From contig QNGE01002648.1 of the NCBI GenBank assembly GCA_008508345.1, positions 43,384 to 107,383 of the forward strand: DNA of 64,000 nucleotides. The letters are read 5' to 3'. This DNA is from Paragonimus westermani. Its lineage: Eukaryota > Platyhelminthes > Trematoda > Plagiorchiida > Troglotrematidae. Below the pieces are notes generated by a model, which had not been told where the DNA came from, did no database searches, and saw only the letters and a program-made list of their open reading frames with translations. A program made the position numbers and the translations under genes. The number at the start of each line of letters is the position of its first letter. Position 1 is the stretch's first letter. Positions 24,601 through 36,600 of the stretch are shown in pieces.

Positions 24601-27600
24601 TAAGATTGGTCGTCCCTTACGGTTAGTTGGGCCAATCTCGTTCTTGCCGTCACGTCCAAGAATCTAAGGTGGAAATTCTAATGCACCAAATTGATTTGCT
24701 TTAGCACGTAATGGAAAATCTTGTGCTTAAAATGGAAACAGATATGGAAAATGGTATCGATACTGAGTGTGTGCACTGCTGAAGCTTTCGCAACAGCTGA
24801 CTTTCGCTTACTGAATTTATTGGCAAACGCTTACGGATAGCCGTTTTTTTCACGCTTGGTTATCAACCAGAACATCAATTGTTCAATGTTTCTCTCAAGC
24901 AAGTTCGTCTTGCCGATAAGTGCAGAGTTCCTACAGAATGGCTTTTGTACTGAAACGAGAGAAGTTATGAAAGTTCTGATACGGCCTAACCCAAATCCGT
25001 TTCCGACAGACGGCCGGCATTGCAATTGCCACTGTAACTAACGCATATTGTTTGTTTATGGTTATTAATTTTGTCGTTTGGATCCACATCTTCCGTTGGA
25101 CTGCTTGATAAACCCGTAGATCGTCGTATGTACCCTGTTATGTGTAGTGAAATCTACTATAGGGATAAAATGTACAAAACATCTTTGTTCAGATGCAGAA
25201 CTTTTGAGTGAAAATTTATCACTCGAATAGAAACTGGTTCTGATGTACCACTTCATAATGTGCATCCATTGGACAAAGGCAGCTGGTCACGAGTGTGAAT
25301 TTGTTTGTTCGACCGGATGATGTACACATACCGAAACGTACAAGATCTTTTCTTTACACAACGTCACTTGTCTGGTGTTGGTAGGTTCGTGAAGAAATCG
25401 AGCTATCGGATCTGGCCAAACAATTTACGTGGCGGATCTTAAAAAAACGATGCTGGGATCGGATGGAGGTCAAAGGTAGAACGCTTAAGGCTTTTGACAT
25501 GCAGCTTGAAGTTTGCAACTTTCCACTGTGTGCTCGGTCTCAAGCGGAACTGGCGCGACTGGCTGCAGTGCGCAATCGACGTCGCGTTCAAATGCACATG
25601 GAACAGGAATCAACCCGTATGATGAATAAATCGGCGTTTGGCTCGAGTGTTCGCGTAAGTTATTAACCTCGATTATTCAAAGCGTTGTCAATTTTCCAAT
25701 GATACATCGGTTGCCGACAAGCGTTCTACTGAGCCACACTGAGGCTACTCATTGGCAAGTTCCTCAACCATAGTCGAGAGTGTTCGAACTGAACACCGTC
25801 TAAACGCATAACGGTACTACGGATAGAGGGGGCATTTTGAATCACAAGGTGGCATATAACATTCTCCTCTTAACTATCACTCGGCTATTTCAGTAGAGTT
25901 AAGTGCGTGAGTTCGTAATCAGGAATTTAGCTGAAAATTGCATATATTTGACGACGTATGTTTCATTCATACAAAGAACACTAAATTCGATTTTTGTTTT
26001 CGGTTGATTTGCCAAGAACACAAAATAAACTCCTGTATACCTGATGCGAATATCCGCTGCTAACAAGTGCCAACAAGAGAAAAACAAAAGTCAACTTCCT
26101 CTACTTGACAAAAATGTCTAGGTGGTCGATTTAAACGCAAAATTTGCAATCAATTATGATCAGTGCTCATTTCAAGTTAACCAAATCATTGACTACTCAT
26201 GTGTAACATGTGAATTTAACTTTCTTCGGTTCCATTCCTTCCCCTCTGTTTTGTTATTCAGGGTGGGATTTGATATTTCTCATTCGGTGATAGCAGCAGT
26301 TAGGTTATAGTGTCAGTTAGTGGCATCCTTCTGTCATCAAGGCATCTCTTGTTCATACTCTAAATCACGGCTCTGTGGTGGTATTCGTTTGTAGCCTGTA
26401 AACTCAATTAGTGATATGTTCCCTTTGTAATTAATTGGAGATCTGTCAGAAACGCATGTTCTATTGAAATCCAACTTCTATTGGTCAAACAGTGAATTAA
26501 AATGCGATTAGATATTGACGGGAATGAGCACTCATATAACATAGCCAGCATAGGTGTAAGATTATTCTGAACCATGCTTCCTTAACTAATGAATATATTC
26601 AGCACAGTGGATTTGATTCAACTTATTAAACTGGGAATTCAGACTTCATGGTGAAAATCTCGGTGACCATTCGGAATAGTCAGTGTTCTAGAATGGTACA
26701 TGCACAGCCCGACAATATGTTGTATAGCGAGATAGATATGCATCGACGTCTAAACGAACACATGGATTTATTTATTGGTACCCGCAAACACCCTCAATGC
26801 CAGCAATCCCTGTCACTCAGTAGGGTTGATTACTAATCTGCGTGCACCGTACATGCATATTTTGCGCACACCTCTAATCAAAACATCTACATCTGGCAAA
26901 AATTGCTTTCCGGGTGGCTTAACTGGAAATCACTGGTTCAAACTGTTGTGTACCATAGAGCCCACCACTTCAGACTAGTATGTTGCTTTAAACGCTCCGT
27001 GAAAGCTAAGTTTTAGCATTCAAACATTCACAACTTTATAAACAGCTCGAAATGAAAAACTATTCACAGTGGTTGAAGTGAAATCAGAATCGCATGAGTA
27101 TGATGGTGTACGAACGAAATCACAATATTCCACGGTGCTTTGCATTCAGTCGTTCAATGAACCTCGAAAGAACTGGTTCAAGACATGACTAAACCTTAGC
27201 GCAAGACGTTGACTTTTTTCCCGTCTTTAGACAAATTTTAGAATTCTGGCCAGGCAGGCAGTTACACAAAAGCTGGGCATCGGAATACGAACAGGTAGAA
27301 GGCTGCTCAGTTCCTGCTGCAGCTGTAAATGAAGATTGGGCCAAAACCTGAAAGACAGAATAAATATTGTCCCAAAGATTCTGCCGGCAGACTATTTTTA
27401 TGTATAAATCGAGATTCCGTGTCAACAAAGGTCAAGCATACGGTTGTGCCATTTAGCCCAAAGTTTTGCGGACGTGCTCATAAAATTTAGCCTTTTTGTT
27501 CAAAGCCTAGAGAAGACTACAAAACAATAACGTGGCTGGTGATAGAGATGTCACCAAACCTTGAAACGAGGTGACAAAAGGACCACAAAAATAAATTCTT

Positions 27601-30600
27601 TGATTTTCAAGATATCATGAATGTTGAATCATGCCTAACTTACCTGACCAACAATATGCGGTAGTGAACACAGTCTGAATATTTAGTTCGGTGTACTCTT
27701 GTCTAATTTACTGACGACAATTTTCAGCAACGACCAGTTAAAACACCTCCTTACATTGCGAGGTATTCATAACCAGGTTTCAAGTATTGGACCGCACGTT
27801 TAATGCAGGCACTCTGGTGTTGCTGTGCTAAAAATGTCAGAATGGGCAACCCTTAAATCAACTTCAGGGACGTTATGCGAGCAGCTAATGATATTTCACT
27901 GTATTTTGTTGTGAATATGAAAAGCGACAGGGTGACTGCCTCGATTAAATCGGCTTTGGTTTTCATCTAAATGTATGGAACATTGTTGAAACACGTGTAC
28001 TAAGTTCTGGTGATGAGCACTCATCTAGTTAGCTAGATTGTAACCCTGTAACAGTTGGTTCAGTATTGTTTGGCTTCCACAACGGATATAGTCCAAAGAG
28101 AGATAAGTCGCTCCACATGCTTTGTTCACGGTTCGTAAGATAAGCAGGACAGGCAACGACATTCATTGTCAATGTTGAATGTCACTATGCCTGCTGATGC
28201 AATGACGAATCGGAAGTTGGGTAATCGGTCAGTTACTCACACTATTCTGAAACATTCTCAGTGTACATACCGGCCTCACAGCACTCACAGACAGTCGTAA
28301 CTTACGCATTTCCATAAACTTTTATACATGTTCTTTTAAAAAAAGCCCTATACTCGAGTTTTGTTCTCGTCAGAGTTCTCCGGTAGTGCACACTTTTCGT
28401 CGCCAGTAATCAAAATACCACTGAACAAGCTCACTGATATCTGTGATACTAACTCTAATTCATGTCTCAATAGTGAACTGATCGAATTCAGTTAAAGCAG
28501 TTGCTCGTTCCACTTAAGACGATCGGACAATCTGAGCTCTATCAACGGCGAACGCGGCTGGAAGTTTGCATATGATGATTCGAACATATTGAACGTGAGG
28601 TCAGCGGATGACTTCTCAACACGCTTGTCTAATAAAACCGTGGCCACGGTTCAAATCCAGGCAGTGGAAACTACTTGTCCTAGCGACAAACGTTAACAAG
28701 AGCGAAACGTTTGTATATTGCTTGGTTGTGAAAGCGGCTGGCTGATATATCGTTGAAAATCTGATGTCCCCGGTATGAGTAGTACTCAGTTTCTGTTTGC
28801 TGGAACCCTCTATCAGTTACCAATAGCCTTTTTTTCTAAAGTAAAAATGAAATCCGTTTCAAGTAAAATTATTTATACATGAAGTCCCACTGTATGACAC
28901 ACTTCTAGAAATTCAATCAAGGTCGGATTACTGAATTCGATTATAAGTCTTGGTACCCGTTGCTCCCTATCAGATTCGATAGACGCTTCACATATGAACC
29001 TTGAACAATGATCGTTTAGACGTGTCACTTTCTGGTATGGTTTTGGGAGATGCAGTGACTGAGGGAAACGGGGAATATGTAGACCAGTTCTCGTTTTCAG
29101 GATGAATGTGAAGTTTTTGTGGCCAATTTCGAGAATCTTTTTAATTCCGTCGAATTGTTAATAATGACGAGTTTACTGAACTTGACCAGTAGGCCAACGG
29201 AGATTGTCTAAAGAAATATAGATGTGCTGTGAGTGAAGCGTGAACTGTTTTGCTTGTCTGTGCAGGCCATACAGCATGAAGAACTTGAAGAAGACGAGGA
29301 ACAAAAAGCTGACGTGAATCGTGTTCTAGCTGGGAGCATCGGTATGTTATTCGTGTTCTGTTTGCATGAATTTTTGTACACTACTTTTGAAGAGGTCGAC
29401 CACATTGAAAGTTCGATGCCAGGGAACCAACTTTCTAAAAACATCAGTTTAATCAACGCATTTGTTTTGATTTTAACAAGCTATCGATTGCGGTGGACAA
29501 AACGAGTTGTGCTACAGCCAAATGGAATTGTATACACGTGAACAAAAAATCTACCAAATTATGCTCATCCAGGTAAGCTTACAATTTAACAGAGATTTTG
29601 TCCGTATTTTAATTGCTTTTTGCAAATAGCAAATGTTCCCAGTTGGTGGGAGGTAGCTAGATGGTTAGGATTGTGTTTCAGCGGCGTCTTTTTTACTGGT
29701 GGTTGTGCTGTATAACAGACGGCCTCGTTTATGAGTAGTATAGCGCGTACGTTCGGAAACTAAAAACAAACCTCAACGCTAGGGAGACGATGGGCCAAAA
29801 GCAACTATCGGAATAGGGTGTAAGCACTATGGGGGAAGTACCGTCAGAGCGATTAACAAAGCACTGCCAACCAGTGTGTGCGAATGCACGTCAGGCGTGC
29901 CAATGAGTGTACGCGTTCGCGGTCCTGTGTTTTAGCAAAACCTGTACAGGATTTCGTGCAATAAGCAACCTTACCAGCTAAGTGTCCTTGGCAGTCACAA
30001 CATTTGGTGCCTTGACGAACGCGAGGATGAACATACTCCGGCTACAACCGTTCGAAGATGGAGACACCCGGTCATTCCTGGAAGACTTCGAGGACGTGGC
30101 CGAGGTGGTTGGTGTCAAGGCTGACCATGAGGAGCATGCTGCCTTGAAAACGCTAGTAAAGAGAAGAACGAAAGCGATGCTGGACGCAGCGCACAGAGGT
30201 CCTGCAAGGATGAGTGAGCCTCTGCGAAGGAAGCGCTGGTGTCTGATTGCCCAGCCGATGGCCAGGAGGCCATGCAGCGGTTCAATGAGGCCAGGCTTGG
30301 ACAGGAAGCAGATCCATCCGTGCCAATTGTCACACTGCAAGGTTTGTTGGACAGGCGATGTCGGGAATGGATCGAGAATCAGGACGGCAGCTATCAACGG
30401 CGCAGCTTATTGAAGGTCTCATGGTGGCCATCCAGGACCAAGTCCGTATCGCCCATTTGGCCAGAAGGATAAATCTTGATGAACTTATGAATATGATTCG
30501 GGAGTTTGGAGTCATGTCGGTCGTCTCGGTGGATGCGGGCGGCAATATAGACAGACACTGGAAGAAATGCAGGAAGTAACACAGCGGCTGACAGCAGATG

Positions 30601-33600
30601 TGGTTGCGTTAAGAGCACCATCGTCTCCCTGGTGTTGAGGCTTGCCTGTTGGTTCCCGAATGTACGCACTATACTACTCACAACCGAGTCTGCCTGTTAT
30701 AAAGCACTGACGAATTGGTGAGTGTTGTTGGAAGATGTTTGCTAGATTTTTTATATCGTCTGATAGACTAAAACGTGTTCAACATTCAGTCATAGACAGC
30801 ATGCCTGCAGTTCTTTGTATTAATGTGCTGATGTTATACATTGTATTTTTCACATCATACTATTAGAGATTATTACGTGTCATATCATTAAGGGTTTGTT
30901 TTGCATATTTGCAGTTAACAAGTAGCTGGCCGAAAAGCTCTACAAAATCATCGACTCACTCCACGAGAGTGCCTCACCACTTAGTGTGACGGTGCAAGTG
31001 TTGCATACTGAACTCTAAGCAGATGCATTTAAACAAAACGGCAAGTGTCAAGCAACGTCAGAGGTTAGGGTTCACTTTACTACACCTCACTCGCGATACA
31101 TCTAGCCGGATAGACTTCAGTTCTGTTTGAAGGACACCAGCCCGATTAGTAGACTTGCGAGTTGAAATCAACTCCTGTGCCGGATTCCAGGATAAAAGCA
31201 ATTACGAGACTGTCCTCAGCTGGTGCGCAGGAAAACAATTTTGATCAGTCTTAGATATACGGATTTACGAACACCTGAGTGAGAAAGTATGAAATTTATT
31301 TTTGGACAAATTCTGCTACTTATAGCCCAAATTTCGAAACGTTTAGGCGTGTGTGATATGAAGATCTGCAGCAAAAGTCCAACGGCGTCCTGTGACTTAC
31401 TTAACATTAAAAAATTGAGATGTGGGAATCAAGTATGTTGAATAACTCGTTAGTTAATACATTGAACAAATAAATTTTATCAGTTCTTGTCTTGTGCGCG
31501 CAAATGAAACAAAAGATAGTCATGTAGTTCAAGTGTGGAGTACGTGTTTTGGTCGATAAACGAGCTGGAAAACTGTGTAATGATATTTCGACAAAAACTT
31601 CAGAATCAAACGTTACCGATCAATACTTTAGAGTTGGTTAGAGTCGATTAGCTGTTCCTGAAAAATAAAAAATAATAGACAATTAGGCAAATTTCAATTG
31701 AAGAAATTTGACAAATGCTCCTGCATACTTCACAATGCTTTTTATCAACCCCATCAATTACCCAGTAGAACAAATTTAGGTGAAACAAGCATTTGTTTAA
31801 TGGTGAATCGGCATCTTTATCAAACAAAAACTTACGAAGTAAGTACAGTTTACCAACCTTTTCCGTTTATCAGATTGGTCTTATCGCGTTCTGGCGTTCA
31901 TTTCTACGAATTCTCTGAGTAGTTAGACAACAATGTGGAGATATCAAGTCACATTCAGCCCACATGAGGTGAAACGATCTAGGTAGACCAAACTGATAAC
32001 TCCACCATTTATTAAGGCAACATTTTCTGTTAACTATTGGTTAAAGTTAGAATTCTGCTACGCAACAACTCGCGGGAACCTAATGTTCCTCAAAAAAGTT
32101 GAATGGCAGTCGTCCGTCTGATTGCAATTTGAATCATGACCTATTCGTATACAATCTCGACTGATGAAATTGAAAACTATCAGACGGAAGGTTGAGTAGC
32201 AAGTTTAAAAGTTCAGTGTAAAAGCGGGACAACGAAACGTACATGTTGCTATAAATGAAGGAGCCAAGTCGGGACAGGTGCACTTGATTTACCGTTGTAT
32301 TTCGGAAGTCAAAGCAAAAGTGTGACACAGAACTATTGATTGGTAAGGGGATTAACAAAATTAGCAATGATTTCTTCTAAATTCATAGTTAGCATGCTTG
32401 TAGTTCCCGTTGAAACTCGTTTCAAATTATCAAAGCGATAAATATGGTGAACTGTAGTCGTCCTGCCCTATTCATTCTTTCTTATATCAGTCACACACCT
32501 ACTTAGAAGGTATTGTGGTTCAAGCCAAAATTCATGTTAACAGTGAAGATGAATTTCAGGAAAAAAGGAGTGTGGGAAAAAGATTAGAATAGACAAGTAT
32601 ACAACTAGAAAAAAATGCTGTAAACTTAGCACACCGTCAACTACTGCACTATTTCTAGTCAGAAACTTGAACGATCACAAGAACTTTGTCTAAGTAAGCA
32701 GTACCTACCCACTTCGCTCAGCGGAGTCAGAGTCTTTTTATTCTGTGACCACTCTATTCCTTGACCACCTTAGAATTCTACTCAACTGTTGCTGGTGATG
32801 TATAGATAACCCGTGCAGTAAATACACATCTACCATGTGGAATGCTTGAATCATTTATCGCAGACCTTGCGACACGAGTGTTTGTCCAACTGATCGGGTG
32901 TCAGAGCGTTCCGTATAAACACTGTGAAACTGCAACGTTGCACACGTGGGCATCCTACTTGATATGGGCTTACCGGTGGAAAGAACTGTAGCCAAACATA
33001 AGCAGTCTGTTTATACCTTCCGTGCGAGCCGAGCTCGGTTGCGAAGTATAAAGTAAGGCGGAAAGGATACAAGCGTTGTATGTCCTGTCTTTTTAATAAC
33101 AACCGAATATCACTTTGCAGTATGCTCTACATCGTGCACTACAGGCTGGTTGTTGGCCTGAATTAGAAAGGCATTAACTGAGTGTGGACCAGTCCACCGA
33201 CAAGGACTGACTTCAGAAACGCTTTGAAGAAATGCTAATTTTGTAATAACACTATAATGCGTGAAGTTACGTTTCGACATAACAAAGATAACAGAAGAAT
33301 GCCTGTACAGATCTCGTCGCATGTGACGTGTACGGAGCCACTCAGGGTCCTACCTACATGTGCTCTAACCGGTGTAAGCCCGAACGAACATGACCACGGA
33401 ACATAGTTGGGAATGTTGGGTTGTACCGCTGGCCGCCAATCGCAACCAAGTTCAACCAAGCCTCACCTTGATTGCGGATGTGTACCTATCAACAGACGGA
33501 TAACTGTAAATCAGCCCTCCTTGGGTGGTGAAGTAATTTCGAATTAGTGCAATCAAATCAGCTTACGTAAGTTATTAAAGAACTTCGTCTGAATTAAACG

Positions 33601-36600
33601 ACATGAATGGATGTAACAACAATCAGTTTATATGCTGTTTAACTTCCGATAAAGTAGAACATGTCGATATCGCAAGCTCCCTGAGGTATCTGCTCACATA
33701 AATGCCAGCGTACTATGAAATCGGAGATGATTAACATAACCGATTGAAGTGTTCCTAGTTGTGAAAACATCGGTTTGAAGTATTTTTGAAAACTTCAGTG
33801 ATCTACACAGATGGCTGTGAATTAACCAGTTTCAACACGAACATCTCAGTCAAATGAAACTGCTGACCTGAGTTATTTTCAAGCATTCCTGGATGAAGTA
33901 CAAACAGTGAGAACAGTGCTAGGTAAGTCAGTCAAATAACTCACAAAAACTGCTTAAAAGCAGTAGGTTCTTATTCGGTTCCAACACTGAGTTTGCTTTC
34001 GTTTTTTGAAAATTTAAATTCAGGACAACATTTACCGTATAAAGGAGAACTTCAACAAAAACTTCAGCGATGTTTATGCTAAAAAGGAGAGTAGTATCAA
34101 CAAAATTCGCACCCGTCTGGCTCGAATTCGGAAGATTCTCGTAGACATACAACAATCCAGTGTGACGAAGAGCATAATCGATCCAGCTTTCTCTCCAGAG
34201 GAACAACCAGAACTTTTGCTTACGGTCGACGATTCCGAGATTGCAGTTGATCTATACCTATCTCCAGCAGAGCTGGCTGAACGCGAAACTCGCAGGTTAG
34301 CCGAGGAGGAACGACGTCGCCGTGAGAAGTTAGACAACTGGCGTGAAAGAGGTTTAGAGGAAATGATGGGCGGTGTTCTTGAGGTGCGCAAGGAAGATGA
34401 ATTGAAGAAAGATATTCCAAAACCTGCATTTTTACTAATGGGCAAACCGACTGCACACTGGACGCCAGACGATAGGCGGTTGTACGCGGAGTATGAACGC
34501 AAAGTGCAAGAATTAAACGAGGAGAGAGAAAAATACCGCAAGGTTTGTATGCATACATCTACACAATTTTGGTAGGTCTAATTTGCATTGTACAACAAAT
34601 CGTGTAACTAGAGCCAGAGTTTTGGAGGCTGAAATGCCCAATGCCTGTGTCACAAAATTAAGGGGCATTCAATAAGGTGGGTTCAGTAGTAAGTTTTATA
34701 ATGTGGGGAACCTCTAGCGTATTTGTTCAGTCCATGTGTGCGGTTTACTGGGCACCATCTCATCAATGTATCAGACTTCACTCTCAGTGAAATCAACTGA
34801 GACCACGGTCAATAGTCTACGTAGTTCTGTACTGATGTTAAAAAACAACTGCTCCATAAACGTAATTTCTTATTTCAATGTGTGCTACGATTAAACTTCA
34901 CCAACCAGTGTTCACTTTTGTCTACAGTTTCTGGTTTATCTACTTTAAAACTGTTCTTTTCCTGTCACTCGGGGCCACAACGACATTTCCTTATGAATGT
35001 CATCTGATTATTACTTGCAACTGGACTACTTATTTTGCAAAATGTATGCACATTGTTAATTTGTGCTTGGGGTCGGAAGGAGGGATTTTCTGAGTCAAAC
35101 TTCAGTTGCTTCTCTCCCACGTTACTTCTGAACTGAGTTCACATTTTGTATGACTTTAATATACGCGAGCGTCAGTGGCAAGCTTGATGCTGATGACGAA
35201 AGTGAGCCCACTTTGGGAGTTAACACTCACCACTGCTAACACTTTGTTACTCGATCAGTTTTTCAAGGAAAGAAAAGGTTTTAAAAGGAGGTTTATGTAA
35301 TCATCGCTTCGCTGGTGTCTTTCATGAATTCTCTTCTAATTAAGACATCAGAAATGTCACAAAAACTGCAAACAGCCCATTATTTACTGCAAGAGCAACA
35401 TGGGACATATAATCTGTTTGTATATTGTGAGATCAGCAAACAATATAAATATCGTCACATTTATTTCATTCATTTTCAAGTAAACATTTTCAAATTACAT
35501 TTTTTATTAATCAGACTAAAGGGTACGACTCTGCTTAACTAGCCAACTGTGGATGGGTGTTCCACACAGAATGGGAGAGTAAGTAAGAAAATAATGGTGC
35601 GAATGTGCACCACTGGAGTTCTATTTTCAGAATTTTAGTATATCGGACGAAACTGTGATACTCCTCGCGTGAATATGAATGAGCATATTTGTGTTTAAGT
35701 ACCCTAACGGGGGGATCTACGAGCAGTTCGTTGAGTTTTCAAATGTTATGTTCGGCATTTGTTTAACAAATCCAAAATGACCGTTCTATTCCGCAGTTTT
35801 GCCAACTGAATAAGTTATTGAGACCATCTAACTGACTATATTCTTTCAGTTTCTCGAAGGTGACATGAAAAAAATGACTGCATTAATTGACGAAGAGAAG
35901 TCCAAGTTTGACGAACAACTGGTTGTACTCTTCAACGATTGGATTCGAGCACAAATGGCCGTTTTGCATGAAGAGTTGAAGGTGTGGCGATTGAAGTGGA
36001 TGCTACTAGTCGAGGAAGAAATGTTCGTGCAAGAAAGTGATCTGAACAACATGCTGAAAAAGACGGAGGATGAAGAAACTGAGGTATCTGTGTCATTTTA
36101 GGACAGCTATACTCAAATTTACATTATCATATATCAGGGTTTCTCGTCCAACTAAAGTGGGATTTTGGTATGTCTTCCACCACAGCACTATCTTAATGTG
36201 AACTTGGTCTAATTGGTGAATAGGTCCTTCAATGAAAGGAGCACGGCTTTACGCTTGCCATAAGGAAATAACAGCTCAATCAATGTGACCAACATAGATA
36301 TTGCAGGGCGTTTATTAATATTTTCGCGATGGCGCTAAAAGTGGCTGAACAACACAGATGATTGTTGAGTGCGTGTGTGTCTGTTGACGAACACAGAACG
36401 GTTTTTTTGTGGGACTACTAGAAACCATGTCAGCTAGTTGAAGAACAGTTCAGTTTGCCTCAACCAGATCATATGGACGACGGGACTCGATTGGTCAGCT
36501 ATTGCATTCCAGACGGTCCTCCGTCGGAGGCAGAAGTGGTCCTGGAGCTCAAGTTAATGAAGCGTAATAAGGCTCCTGGATCAGACCTCCTCTATCCTTC

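Larger units (their letters stand above)
18684..25384 (+). other. CFAP43: CFAP43 intron (about 6.7 kb), repeat-rich
   Basis: The largest intron in the window. It holds a non-LTR 3' end (20996-21292, minus), a solo LTR (22536-22840, plus), the intact transposon (to 24685, minus), and an unassigned minus-strand open frame at 19198-19488. Confidence 0.65.
29573..34023 (+). other. CFAP43: CFAP43 intron (about 4.5 kb)
   Basis: The first kilobase holds an LTR-gag-inverted LTR composite (29709-30703). From about 30704 to 34023 I see no recognisable feature. Confidence 0.6.

Noticed and set aside
26926..26945. TGGTTCAAACT resembling a B-box
   Set aside because: No A-box or tRNA-like arms upstream.
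30115..30681. Several minus-strand frames over the gag region
   Set aside because: They are shadows of the broken gag and the inverted LTR end.
34074..34541. Long minus-strand open frame (155 codons)
   Set aside because: It is the antisense of the CFAP43 exon 34024-34542, which has family motifs and splice sites.
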